Source: Cetobacterium somerae ATCC BAA-474
GTDB taxonomy: Bacteria > Fusobacteriota > Fusobacteriia > Fusobacteriales > Fusobacteriaceae
Assembly (NCBI RefSeq): GCF_000479045.1
Contig: NZ_KI518203.1
Coordinates: forward strand, 1 to 64,000
Direction of reading: 5' to 3'
Length of the DNA stretch: 64,000 bases
The position numbers and the translations under genes are program-made. Below the pieces are notes generated by a model, which saw nothing but the letters and a program-made list of their open reading frames with translations, ran no database searches and was not told the origin of the DNA. Positions 45,111 to 53,843 of this stretch are shown piece by piece (within the stretch, counting starts at the first letter, position 1; each line of letters starts with the position of its first letter).

Positions 45111-46355
45111 ATGTTAAAATTTTTAAAAGATACAGATATTGATGTTTACAATGCTATTGAAAAAGAGTTAGATAGACAAGAAAATGGTTTAGAACTTATT
45201 GCCTCGGAAAATTTTGTTTCAAAAAGTGTAATGGAAGCTGTTGGTTCAGCTATGACAAATAAATATGCCGAAGGGTATCCCAATAAACGTTATTATGGAG
45301 GGTGTGAGTTTGTAGATATAGTTGAAACTTTAGCTATTGAAAGAGCAAAAGAACTTTTTGGCGCAAAATTTGCTAATGTTCAAGCACACTCTGGTTCTCA
45401 AGCTAATATGGCAGCTTATAGAAGTTTGATAGATTTAGGTGACTGTATTTTAGGAATGAGACTAGATCACGGTGGACATTTAACTCATGGTAAAAATGTT
45501 AATTTTTCTGGAAATGATTATAAAGTTATATCATACAGTGTAAAAAAAGATGATGAAAGAATTGACTATGATGAAATTAGAAAATTAGCTTTAGAAAATC
45601 AACCTAAACTTATTATCGCTGGAGCAAGCGCTTATCCTAGAACTATTGACTTTAAAAAATTTAGAGAAATAGCTGATGAAGTTGGTGCTTACTTAGTTGT
45701 CGATATGGCTCATATTGCTGGACTTGTTGCAACTGGATTACATCCATCTCCGATTCCATATGCTCATATTACTACTAGCACAACACATAAGACTCTTAGA
45801 GGACCAAGAGGCGGGCTTATTTTAACAAATGATGAAGAGATTGCTAAAAAAATCGATAAGATTATATTTCCTGGTATTCAAGGTGGACCTTTAATGCATA
45901 TTATAGCAGGTAAAGCTGTAGCCTTTAAAGAAGCTCTTTCACCAGAATTTAAAAAATATCAAGAACAAGTTATAAAAAATGCTAAAGTTTTAGCAGACAC
46001 ATTAACTCAAAACGGAGTTAGAGTTGTCAGTGGAGGTACTGATAACCATCTTATTCTTGTTGATCTTACAAATTTAGATATAACTGGAAAAGATGCTGAA
46101 AAAATATTAGAAAAAGTAAATATAACGGTTAATAAAAATGGAATTCCTTATGATACTAAAAGTCCTTTTGTTACAAGTGGAATCAGACTTGGTACTCCTG
46201 CTTTAACAACAAGAGGTATGAAAGAGAATGAGATGATTTTAATTGGAAATTTAATTGTTACAGCTTTACAAAATAGTGATAATGATGAAATTCTTAAAAA
46301 TATTATTGAAGATATTAAAATTCTTTGTAAAAAATTCCCTTTATATAAGGATTAA
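45111..46355 (+). CDS. glyA: Serine hydroxymethyltransferase
   Basis: Interconverts serine and glycine with tetrahydrofolate, the main source of one-carbon units. 414 residues with full family sequence: [46 protein letters not shown], and [15 protein letters not shown] with the PLP lysine at 227. CAGGAGG lies before the ATG. It appears monocistronic; its promoter -10 (TATAAT near 45072) is good but the -35 is weak, so I did not list it. Purine demand may connect it with the guanine riboswitch next door, but nothing proves that. Confidence 0.97.
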   Translation: MLKFLKDTDIDVYNAIEKELDRQENGLELIASENFVSKSVMEAVGSAMTNKYAEGYPNKRYYGGCEFVDIVETLAIERAKELFGAKFANVQAHSGSQANMAAYRSLIDLGDCILGMRLDHGGHLTHGKNVNFSGNDYKVISYSVKKDDERIDYDEIRKLALENQPKLIIAGASAYPRTIDFKKFREIADEVGAYLVVDMAHIAGLVATGLHPSPIPYAHITTSTTHKTLRGPRGGLILTNDEEIAKKIDKIIFPGIQGGPLMHIIAGKAVAFKEALSPEFKKYQEQVIKNAKVLADTLTQNGVRVVSGGTDNHLILVDLTNLDITGKDAEKILEKVNITVNKNGIPYDTKSPFVTSGIRLGTPALTTRGMKENEMILIGNLIVTALQNSDNDEILKNIIEDIKILCKKFPLYKD

Positions 46356-46387
46356 AAGTTAAATAGTATCAATAAAATTTTGTTTTC

Positions 46388-46416
46388 TTGAATTTTTTTC
46401 AAATTTGTTTTATAAT
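46388..46416 (+). promoter_or_regulatory. Promoter of yjdM
   Basis: TTGAAT (46388-46393), 17 bases, perfect TATAAT (46411-46416), 34 bases before the chosen ATG. Confidence 0.7.
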
Positions 46417-46450
46417 ATAAGTAATTATTTATAGAATGGAGAAAAATATT

Positions 46451-46792
46451 ATGACAAAATTACCAAATTGTCCTAAGTGTAATTCAGAGTACACTTACGA
46501 GGATGGAAATCTATTTGTTTGCCCAGAGTGTGCTTATGAATGGTCAATGGAAGCTACTGAGGATGACTCAGACGACTCTCTTATTGTAAAGGATGCTAAT
46601 GGAACTCTTTTAGCTGACGGTGATACAATCACTGTTATTAAAGATTTAAAAATCAAAGGAAGTTCTTCTGTTGTTAAAATTGGAACAAAAGTAAAAAACA
46701 TAAGATTAGTTGAAGGAGATCATAACATCGATTGTAGAATTGATGGTATTGGAGCTATGAAACTTAAATCTGAATTTGTAAAAAAAATCTAA
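46451..46792 (+). CDS. yjdM: PhnA-domain zinc-ribbon protein
   Basis: 113 residues. An N-terminal zinc ribbon (Cys7, Cys10, Cys24, Cys27 in [15 protein letters not shown] and VCPECAYEW) is joined to the PhnA beta domain ([15 protein letters not shown], then KIKGSS and [19 protein letters not shown]). The function is unsettled; it is not the phosphonoacetate hydrolase. ATG 46451 is preferred over 46436 because GGAG lies nine bases upstream and the E. coli protein begins at the same point. Confidence 0.92.
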   Translation: MTKLPNCPKCNSEYTYEDGNLFVCPECAYEWSMEATEDDSDDSLIVKDANGTLLADGDTITVIKDLKIKGSSSVVKIGTKVKNIRLVEGDHNIDCRIDGIGAMKLKSEFVKKI

Positions 46793-46821
46793 GGTCGTAT
46801 TTCTACGACCTTATTTTTATT
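46791..46821. terminator. Terminator between yjdM and the GT39 gene
   Basis: AAGGTCGTA and TACGACCTT form a 9-bp stem with loop TTTC, then ATTTTTATT. It overlaps the yjdM stop and lies just after the convergent GT39 stop. Confidence 0.88.
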
Positions 46822-46825
46822 CCTA

Positions 46826-48217
46826 TTACTTTTTAATTAAAATAGTATACTCTTTATTTGAATAAAGTTCCTCTAAACTTCTATCTGAAATATCTTTTTT
46901 ATATTTCTTTTTAACTAAAAGTAATTCACCTTCGTTCATTTTACTTAAATCCTCTAAAGGTATATTTTCTATTGAATTTTTATTTATTTCATTGGAAATA
47001 TTTTTAGCATCTTCAAATCTATAACTATAAACCTTTTCACTGTTTTCTTTTAAAATCTCTATACTTTCTTTTATTGTAAAATTTTTATTATAGTATGGCA
47101 ATAGTCCAGCACAAATAATTAATATCGTACAATTAATATATAATAAAATTCTATAAACTTTTTCTTTTGATCCACTCCAAATTCTTTCAATAACTCTCAA
47201 TGAAACTATAACTATACCATAGTAAAGAGGTAGTAAATAAATATCTAATTTACCACTTATCAAACTAAAAAATACTAAATTTGGAACAAATAAACTAAAT
47301 GCAATTTTATCAATCTTTTTCCATTTTTTTCTATTTTTTAAATTTCTTAAGCTTTTATAAAGTCCTACTATAAAAAATGGAGCTAGTGGTAAAGTTGTTA
47401 ATGGTAGAAGTTTTAAATAGTAGTATATAGGTCTAGTATGTGTTTTTGCTTTAACAACTCTTCCTAAAGTTTCTTGCCCTAATATTAATCCTATATAACT
47501 TTTGCCCTCTGGAAAACTTAACATCATTAGAAACCAAATTCCTAAAATAGTTACTATTATTCCTAATCCTAATAATAATCTCATTTTTTTTAGATAACTT
47601 AAATTATTATCTAAATATAAATAGAATAATATAGTTAACACAGGAATAATAAAAGCAGCTCCTCCTTTTACTAAAACGCCCAAAGCTATGCAGCTATAAA
47701 AATAAATACTCTTATTTAATGATATCTCTTTTTTATCTGAATAAGATGAGAAAAAAAGATAAATACTTCCCATTATAAATGTTGTCATTAAAGTATCCAT
47801 TCTCAATACTAGTGATACTCCAAATATATATGGCAATGTTATAAAAATAGCAGTTGATATATATGCCATTTTTTCATTCCAGTATAATTTAGACAATTTA
47901 AAACCTAAAAAAGCAGTTATTCCTGCAGGAATAATATTTGCTATAATTAGAGAAATTGGATAAAAATTCTCTCTGGTTACATATCTAACTAAACCTAATA
48001 TCCAAAAATAAATTGGAGGTTTATCTGGGTAAAGCTCTGTAAAATACTTAAGAATTATAAAATTTTTAGTTTCTACCATTTGTTCTGTTATTACAAAGTA
48101 TTTTAATTCATTTCTAAGATCTGGAAATCTTAAAAAAGTTATCCCTATAATTAAAGCAAAATAACCTATGAAAAATAGTTTGTATCTCTCTTTATATGTA
48201 TCATCTTTAAATCTCAT
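46826..48217 (-). CDS. GT39-family (ArnT/Rgt-like) membrane glycosyltransferase
   Basis: 463 residues with about ten to eleven membrane segments. GT39 enzymes move sugar from a polyprenyl phosphate to lipid A, core or protein on the periplasmic face. The first periplasmic loop shows the catalytic style (ITEQMVETKNFIILKYF, then PDKPPIYFWILG), and a second loop has LVLRMDTLMT. It is last in the operon after UDP-sugar dehydrogenase, epimerase, LAB_N and GT2 genes, so its donor is probably an undecaprenyl-phosphate uronic acid made by them. A soluble C-terminal region follows. Confidence 0.82.
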   Translation of the reverse strand: MRFKDDTYKERYKLFFIGYFALIIGITFLRFPDLRNELKYFVITEQMVETKNFIILKYFTELYPDKPPIYFWILGLVRYVTRENFYPISLIIANIIPAGITAFLGFKLSKLYWNEKMAYISTAIFITLPYIFGVSLVLRMDTLMTTFIMGSIYLFFSSYSDKKEISLNKSIYFYSCIALGVLVKGGAAFIIPVLTILFYLYLDNNLSYLKKMRLLLGLGIIVTILGIWFLMMLSFPEGKSYIGLILGQETLGRVVKAKTHTRPIYYYLKLLPLTTLPLAPFFIVGLYKSLRNLKNRKKWKKIDKIAFSLFVPNLVFFSLISGKLDIYLLPLYYGIVIVSLRVIERIWSGSKEKVYRILLYINCTILIICAGLLPYYNKNFTIKESIEILKENSEKVYSYRFEDAKNISNEINKNSIENIPLEDLSKMNEGELLLVKKKYKKDISDRSLEELYSNKEYTILIKK

Positions 48218-48233
48218 ACCCTCTCCTTAATTT

Positions 48234-49556
48234 TTATCTTTGCCCTACTGGATAGTATTTAAATAAAGATCTTACCTTACAGTTTTTAATATGAACATTT
48301 CTAAGATCAAAATAAAACTCACCTTTCATTCTCTCTTTTAATTCTTCTAAATTAATTCCTCTAAATTGATTCCATTCAGTTACTAAAACTACAGCATCTG
48401 ATTTTTCACTAGCTTCATCTTCATCTTTGCAATACTGTATCTTATCTTTATATTTTTCTAATCTCCATTTTGTTTCCTCTATACCTTTAGGACAATACGC
48501 TTTTATTTTTGCACCATTTTCTATTAAACCCTTTATTATATCTAAACTTGGAGCATCTCTAACATCATCTGTATCTGGCTTGAAAGATAATCCTAATATA
48601 CAAATAATCTTATTCTCTACACCATTCATCTCTTTAATTATCTTATCTATTATTTTTTTCTTTTGTTTCTCATTTGCAGATATTGCTGCTGAAACAACAC
48701 TCATATCTTCATCATATTCTTTTCCTATTTCAACAATTGCTCTTGTATCTTTTGGAAAACATGATCCACCATATCCAGGTCCACAATGTAAAAACTTTGG
48801 AGATATTCTACCATCCATTCCCATAGCTTGAGCTATTTCTTGAGTATTTGCTCCAACTTTCTCAGCCAATAATGCCATCTCATTTATAAAAGATATTTTC
48901 ACAGCTAAAAATGCATTTGATGCATACTTTATCATTTCTGATGTTCTCCTATTTGTAAAAACAAAAGGAGTTTTATTAATATATAAAACATCATATATTT
49001 TTTTCATTATTCCCAAAGCCTTTTTACTTTCAGTTCCTATAACAACTCTATCAGGTCTTAAGCAATCATTTACCGCTTTTCCTTCTCTTAAAAACTCAGG
49101 GTTTGAAACTACATCAAACTCTACATTTATTTTTCTTCCCATTAATTCATTTTCAATAGTTTCCTCTACAAGATCTCCTGTTCCAACTGGTACAGTTGAT
49201 TTATTAACAACTATTGCATACTTACTAATATTTTGACCAATATCCTTTGCGCACTGTAAAACATAAGTTAAATCCGCTGATCCATCATCTCCAGGAGGCG
49301 TTCCAACAGCTATAAAGATTACCTCTGCATCTCCTAGTGCATATTCTTTATTCGTTGTAAATTTTAATCTTCCTTCTAAAACATTTCTATCTAAAATCTC
49401 TTTTAATCCTGGTTCATATATTGGAAGTATCCCATTTTTTAGATTTTCAATTTTTTTCTCATCTATATCTAAACATATAACTTTATGACCAAATTCACTT
49501 AAAATTACACCTTGTACAAGTCCAACATATCCTGTTCCTATTACAGTTATTTTCAT
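48234..49556 (-). CDS. ugd: UDP-glucose 6-dehydrogenase
   Basis: Oxidises UDP-glucose to UDP-glucuronate with NAD. 440 residues. The N-terminal Rossmann motif is VIGTGYVGLVQGVILSEFGH; middle motifs are NPEFLREGKAVNDC and FINEMALLAEK; the active-site segment CGPGYGGSCFPKDT carries the catalytic cysteine. The C-terminal nucleotide-binding domain has GLSFKPDTDDVRDAPS. It starts one base after the epimerase stop; the operon supplies UDP-glucuronate to the epimerase. Confidence 0.96.
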   Translation of the reverse strand: MKITVIGTGYVGLVQGVILSEFGHKVICLDIDEKKIENLKNGILPIYEPGLKEILDRNVLEGRLKFTTNKEYALGDAEVIFIAVGTPPGDDGSADLTYVLQCAKDIGQNISKYAIVVNKSTVPVGTGDLVEETIENELMGRKINVEFDVVSNPEFLREGKAVNDCLRPDRVVIGTESKKALGIMKKIYDVLYINKTPFVFTNRRTSEMIKYASNAFLAVKISFINEMALLAEKVGANTQEIAQAMGMDGRISPKFLHCGPGYGGSCFPKDTRAIVEIGKEYDEDMSVVSAAISANEKQKKKIIDKIIKEMNGVENKIICILGLSFKPDTDDVRDAPSLDIIKGLIENGAKIKAYCPKGIEETKWRLEKYKDKIQYCKDEDEASEKSDAVVLVTEWNQFRGINLEELKERMKGEFYFDLRNVHIKNCKVRSLFKYYPVGQR

Positions 49557-49557
49557 T

Positions 49558-50595
49558 CTACTTTCCTCCTAAATACCACTTTACAAATTTGTCAATTCCA
49601 TCATCAAATTTTGTAGTTGGCTTATATCCTAAAAGTTCTTTAGCTTTATCTATACTTGCATAGGTTCTTTTTACATCTCCAGGTTGCATTGGTAGTCTCT
49701 CTATTACTGCCTCTTTACCCAAATATTTTTCAATTGTTTGTACCATTTTATTTAAAGAAATTGCATCTGATTCTCCTAAATTAATAACTTCATAAACATT
49801 TTCATGCTTCTCTAAATACTTTATCCCTTTTATAACACCATCGATTATATCATCAATATAAGTATAATCTCTATATGTTTCTCCATCTCCAAAGAATGGA
49901 ATACCCTCATTTTTTAAAATTTTATCAACAAACTTATGAATAGCTAAGTCAGGTCTCTGTCTTGGCCCATAAACTGTGAAAAATCTAAATTGTAATGTAT
50001 CTATATTGTATAGGTTAAAATAAACATGTCCAAATACTTCACAAGATTTTTTTGTTGCAGCATATGGAGATATTGCAAAATCAACTACATCTGTTTCTTT
50101 AAAAGGAACTACTTTATTATTACCATAAACTGAACTAGAAGAAGCTTGTATAAATTTTTTAACCCCATATTTTTTACAACACTCCAATAGATTTAAATAC
50201 CCACCTACATTTACCTTTTCATATTCTAAAGGATTTTCTAAAGATGGTCTAACTCCAGCTAATCCTGCTAAATTTACAACCATATCTATTTTATTTTCAT
50301 TAAATATCTTGTCTAAACTTTCAATATTTTTTAAATCACAGTACTCTAAAGAATAGTTGTTTGTATCTACTTTTTTTACTAGCATCTCTATTTTTTCTTC
50401 TTTTGTGTCTCTTGATAAAATCTCTACAAGATATTCAATTTTATTTAAACTTTCTAAAACATTCTTTATTTTTATATCTTCTGAGTAAAAATTATGAAAA
50501 TTATCTATTCCAATTACGCTATGTCCTAAACTTAACAATTTCTCTACTAAATGTGATCCTATAAATCCAGCTGCTCCTGTTACAATAATTTTCAT
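49558..50595 (-). CDS. NAD-dependent epimerase, probably UDP-glucuronate 4-epimerase
   Basis: Extended SDR, 345 residues. The NAD motif is VTGAAGFIGSHLVEKL, the catalytic region is SSSVYGNN then SPYAATKKS (Tyr-x3-Lys), and HxFTVYGPRQRPDLA-type sequence matches the UDP-glucuronate 4-epimerases. Next to ugd, the likely reaction is UDP-glucuronate to UDP-galacturonate; UDP-glucose or GlcNAc 4-epimerisation cannot be excluded. It abuts the LAB_N stop codon directly. Confidence 0.88.
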   Translation of the reverse strand: MKIIVTGAAGFIGSHLVEKLLSLGHSVIGIDNFHNFYSEDIKIKNVLESLNKIEYLVEILSRDTKEEKIEMLVKKVDTNNYSLEYCDLKNIESLDKIFNENKIDMVVNLAGLAGVRPSLENPLEYEKVNVGGYLNLLECCKKYGVKKFIQASSSSVYGNNKVVPFKETDVVDFAISPYAATKKSCEVFGHVYFNLYNIDTLQFRFFTVYGPRQRPDLAIHKFVDKILKNEGIPFFGDGETYRDYTYIDDIIDGVIKGIKYLEKHENVYEVINLGESDAISLNKMVQTIEKYLGKEAVIERLPMQPGDVKRTYASIDKAKELLGYKPTTKFDDGIDKFVKWYLGGK

Positions 50596-50877
50596 TTATC
50601 TTTCAACTCCTCTATTTTTTTTTATTAAATATATATTTCTTGAATAAATAAGTACATTTGGTGCCTGCCCTAATATAAATACAGGGTCTTTTTTATATAT
50701 TGCATAAATTAATAAAAAAATACTACCTGATAAACTAAATATCCAAAATGAAAAAGGGATAACGCTCTTTTTAGCTTTCTCACTAGCCAACCACTGAATA
50801 ATAAATCTCATTGAAAAAAGTCCTTGTCCAATAAAACCTATAATTAAAAAAATATTCCAATTTTCTACACTCATCAT
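50596..50877 (-). CDS. LAB_N-domain small membrane protein
   Basis: 93 residues, about three membrane segments. It matches the lipid A biosynthesis N-terminal (LAB_N) domain: GFIGQGLFSMRFIIQWLASEKAKKSVIP, then FWIFSLSGSIFLLIYAI and LGQAPNVLIYSRNI. This domain occurs alone beside polyprenyl-phosphate GT2 and GT39 genes in several Gram-negatives. It is two bases from the GT2 gene and zero from the epimerase. A flippase or adapter role for the lipid-linked sugar is a guess. Confidence 0.82.
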   Translation of the reverse strand: MMSVENWNIFLIIGFIGQGLFSMRFIIQWLASEKAKKSVIPFSFWIFSLSGSIFLLIYAIYKKDPVFILGQAPNVLIYSRNIYLIKKNRGVER

Positions 50878-50879
50878 AA

Positions 50880-51581
50880 CTATTCCTCTATTTTCCAGTT
50901 TAGCATTCTATTTTTCATCCATCTTACTGCAAAAACATCTTTAAAAGCTTTAAAGCCTCTTCCAAAAACTTTATATTTTGACTCTCCATGCAATCTATCA
51001 TAATGCCTTACTGGTACCTCTATAACTTTATAACCCATATACTTTGCCAAAGTTGGTAAAAATCTATGCATTCCATTAAATAATTTATATGATTTAACAA
51101 CTTCTTTTTTAAATAGTTTTAATGGACACCCTGTATCTTGAATATTATCACCTGTTACAAAATTTCTAAATCCATTTCCAATTTTTGATGCTAACTTTCT
51201 TTTAAAACCATCCTCTCTAGTCGCCCTTCTTCCATTAACTACATCATACTCTGGAATATGCTCTAAAAGTTTATAAACATCCTCAGGATCAGTCTGTAAA
51301 TCTCCATCCATCATTAAAACTAAACTTCCTTGAGATTTTTGAAATCCAGTATCTATTGCCGCACTTTGACCATTATTTTTTGTAAAATGATAAACTTTTA
51401 CATTTTTATTTTCTTCTCTTAATTTATTTAAGAGCTCATAACTTCCATCAGTACTTCCATCATTTATAAAAATAATTTCATACTCTTTAAATCCTTTTTT
51501 AAAAGCTGCCTCAATTCTTTCTGCCATAGGAATAATGTTATCTTTTTCATTGTAAACTGGTATTACTGCTGATATCTCCAT
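50880..51581 (-). CDS. GT2 polyprenyl-phosphate glycosyltransferase (DPM1/ArnC/RgtE-like)
   Basis: 233 residues, cytoplasmic face of the membrane. Motifs are VIPVYNEKDNI, IFINDGSTDGSYELL, then VLMMDGDLQTDPED (metal-binding DxD) and NGRRATREDGFKRK. It is shorter than ArnC (about 320) because the C-terminal membrane helices are missing; the LAB_N protein may supply the membrane partner. First gene of the minus-strand operon. GGAGG precedes the ATG. It likely loads a UDP-uronic acid onto undecaprenyl phosphate. Confidence 0.88.
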   Translation of the reverse strand: MEISAVIPVYNEKDNIIPMAERIEAAFKKGFKEYEIIFINDGSTDGSYELLNKLREENKNVKVYHFTKNNGQSAAIDTGFQKSQGSLVLMMDGDLQTDPEDVYKLLEHIPEYDVVNGRRATREDGFKRKLASKIGNGFRNFVTGDNIQDTGCPLKLFKKEVVKSYKLFNGMHRFLPTLAKYMGYKVIEVPVRHYDRLHGESKYKVFGRGFKAFKDVFAVRWMKNRMLNWKIEE

Positions 51582-51605
51582 TGCTGCCTCCTTTTGTTTT
51601 TTTTA

Positions 51606-51637
51606 ATTATAAAGTTTAAAAGTAAATTTTTAGTAAA
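51606..51637 (-). promoter_or_regulatory. Promoter with TTTAC direct repeats, envelope-sugar operon
   Basis: Minus strand: TTTAC (51637-51633), N6, TTTAC (51626-51622), N10, perfect TATAAT (51611-51606). There is no -35 box; the 11-base-spaced repeats occupy its place, as in OmpR/PhoP-class activated promoters. Confidence 0.75.
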
Positions 51638-51712
51638 TTTTTTAAAATAAAACAAATACTGCTATAATATATACCTCACAATTATTCAATATACAAGTTT
51701 TTCAAATAAATT

Positions 51713-51744
51713 TTTACCATTTTTTTACTTTTTTGTTTTATAAT
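51713..51744 (+). promoter_or_regulatory. Promoter with TTTAC direct repeats, two-component operon
   Basis: TTTAC (51713-51717), N6, TTTAC (51724-51728), N10, perfect TATAAT (51739-51744). Element order and spacing are identical to the divergent promoter at 51606-51637, so the same response regulator probably binds both. Confidence 0.75.
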
Positions 51745-51777
51745 ACATATAACAATTAATTTAAATGGAGGGAAGCT

Positions 51778-52455
51778 ATGTTAAAAAAGAATATACTTAT
51801 TATTGAAGATGACCCTAAAATTAGAAGATATTTAGAATTAGAATTAGTTCATGAAGGATATAACATTGATTTAGCCGTGGATGGAAGTGATGGTTTAAAA
51901 CTATTTAGAGAAAATAACTACGCTCTTATTCTTCTTGATTTAATGCTTCCTCATATGAGTGGTGAAGATGTTTGTAAAACTATTAGAAATGAATCTAATA
52001 TACCAATTATAGTATTAACTGCTAAAGATGAAATTTTTAGCAAAATAACTCTTTTAGATTTAGGGGCAGATGATTATATTACTAAACCATTTGTCATTGG
52101 AGAGCTTCTAGCTAGAATGAGAGTTATCTTTAGAAATAAACAATCTTTTACAGATAAAAAAATTTTAAAATTCGAAAATATATCTCTTAACTTAAATACA
52201 AAAGAGGTTCTTTTAGATGAAACTTTAATAACTTTAACTAAAACAGAATACAATTTACTTCACTACTTAATGATTAATAAAAATTTAGTTTTAAGCAGAG
52301 AAAATATCTTAGAAAATGTTTGGGGATATGATTATTTTGGAGATGGAAAAATTATTGATATGTATATTAAAGCTCTTAGAAAAAAACTTGATCCTGATAG
52401 TAAATACATTAAAACTATTCGTGGATTTGGTTATTCATTAAAAAAGGAGGATTAA
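51778..52455 (+). CDS. OmpR/PhoB-family response regulator
   Basis: 225 residues. Receiver domain with acidic pocket IIEDD, phosphoacceptor Asp54 (LLDLMLP) and Lys103 (ITKPF); then a winged-helix DNA-binding domain (LTKTEYNLLHYLM, NVWGYDYFGDGKIIDMYIKALRKKL, TIRGFGYSL). It is cotranscribed with the sensor kinase, whose TTG start lies two bases after its stop. OmpR-family proteins bind direct repeats with a period of about 10-11 bases, matching the TTTAC repeats at its own and the divergent promoter. Confidence 0.95.
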   Translation: MLKKNILIIEDDPKIRRYLELELVHEGYNIDLAVDGSDGLKLFRENNYALILLDLMLPHMSGEDVCKTIRNESNIPIIVLTAKDEIFSKITLLDLGADDYITKPFVIGELLARMRVIFRNKQSFTDKKILKFENISLNLNTKEVLLDETLITLTKTEYNLLHYLMINKNLVLSRENILENVWGYDYFGDGKIIDMYIKALRKKLDPDSKYIKTIRGFGYSLKKED

Positions 52456-52456
52456 T

Positions 52457-53803
52457 TTGAGAACCCTTTCAGGTACTTTAAAGAAAAGTTATTTTCAATT
52501 GATTTGTCTATTTACTATTGTTCTACTTTTATCACTATCTATTACTGGAAAATATTTAATTAATTCATCTAAACAATACTTAAGAAATGCTATGGGATTT
52601 TTAAAATATGAAATCTTAGAAGAAGTTAATTCAAAATCTATGGAAATTTTTACAGGTGATTTAGTCAACCAACTTTTTAGAGTAGAAAATCCTGCTCTTG
52701 ATGATTTAGAAATAACAATAAAATATAAGGATTTAACTTATACAGAAAATAAAAAGCAATTTCTTTTAGATTCTGCTGTTGAAGATAAGGTAAAAAATGT
52801 TCATTGGTATGATTATATGGTTTTAAAAAATGAACTGATTAATAAAGATGGAGAAGTCTATACTGTTATTCTTGTAAAAAATTTAAGCGAAGAAAAAAAT
52901 TTCTTCTTTGACATGATTTATATCTTTTTATCTGGATTATCCATTTGTATAATTATATCTATCTTTGCTTTTACAAAATTATTAAAAAAAATAAAAAAAC
53001 AACTTTCTTTATTAGAAAATATTAATTCGAATATTACTTTAGAAAACTTAAAAGTTATAAAACCTACAAATTATTTTAAAGAATTTGATAACATATTAGA
53101 TTCATACGAAGATATGTTATTAAGACTTGATACACAAAATAAAAAACAAATTGAATTTGTTCATAATTCATCACATGAGCTAAAAACTCCTCTTTTTATA
53201 ATTGGGGGATATATTGATATGATTAAGCGTTGGGGAAAAAAAGACCCTGAAATATTTAATGAAGCTTTAATATCTATTGAAGATGAAACTAAAAGTATGA
53301 ATCTACTTATTGAAAAACTTTTATTTATTGCGAAAGAATCTGAAATCAAAAGTGAAAAAAATGAAGTTGAACTATCTGAAATTATTTTAGGATGTATCTC
53401 TAGCTTAAAACATCAATACCCTAAATCTAATATTAATTTTACTCCTGAGTATACAATTATTAAATCTGATGAGGGGTTAATTAAGTTATTAATAAAAAAC
53501 ATCTTGGAAAATTCTATTAAATATGGTAAAAATAACCCAGTTGATATAAGTATTACAAATAACGATGAACAAAAACAAGCTATTTTAACTATTAAAGATT
53601 ATGGTATTGGAATGACTTCTGAAGAACTTCACCATATTTACGATCGATTCTTTAGAGCAAATAAATCTCGTAGCAAAGAGATTCAAGGTCATGGTCTTGG
53701 TATGTCTATTGTTAAAAGAATTATAAATCTTTTAAATTTAGATATAAAAATTTCGAGTACCCCTAATATGGGAACAACTGTTCAAATATTTTTTAATCTA
53801 TAA
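52457..53803 (+). CDS. Sensor histidine kinase
   Basis: 448 residues. Two membrane segments (about 11-31 and 151-173) flank a periplasmic sensor of about 120 residues with no recognised fold. A HAMP-like linker follows, then HisKA with His240 in NSSHELKTPL and an ATPase domain with N box LIKNILENSIKYG, DYGIGM and GHGLGMSIV. The start is TTG with GGAGG six bases upstream. The signal is unknown; by analogy with PmrB/PhoQ it may sense cations, pH or cationic peptides, which is inference. Confidence 0.93.
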   Translation: MRTLSGTLKKSYFQLICLFTIVLLLSLSITGKYLINSSKQYLRNAMGFLKYEILEEVNSKSMEIFTGDLVNQLFRVENPALDDLEITIKYKDLTYTENKKQFLLDSAVEDKVKNVHWYDYMVLKNELINKDGEVYTVILVKNLSEEKNFFFDMIYIFLSGLSICIIISIFAFTKLLKKIKKQLSLLENINSNITLENLKVIKPTNYFKEFDNILDSYEDMLLRLDTQNKKQIEFVHNSSHELKTPLFIIGGYIDMIKRWGKKDPEIFNEALISIEDETKSMNLLIEKLLFIAKESEIKSEKNEVELSEIILGCISSLKHQYPKSNINFTPEYTIIKSDEGLIKLLIKNILENSIKYGKNNPVDISITNNDEQKQAILTIKDYGIGMTSEELHHIYDRFFRANKSRSKEIQGHGLGMSIVKRIINLLNLDIKISSTPNMGTTVQIFFNL

Positions 53804-53843
53804 AATTTCTACTATATTTTTAAAACTTAAGGAGGATTTTCTC

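Noticed and set aside
48427..48831. A 134-codon open frame antisense to ugd
   Set aside because: Shadow of a highly conserved enzyme; the hydrophobic translation is the reverse of its coding sequence.
51661..51715. Conventional -35 box for the response-regulator promoter
   Set aside because: The nearest TTGACA-like hexamers are at the wrong distance from TATAAT; the direct repeats explain the region better.
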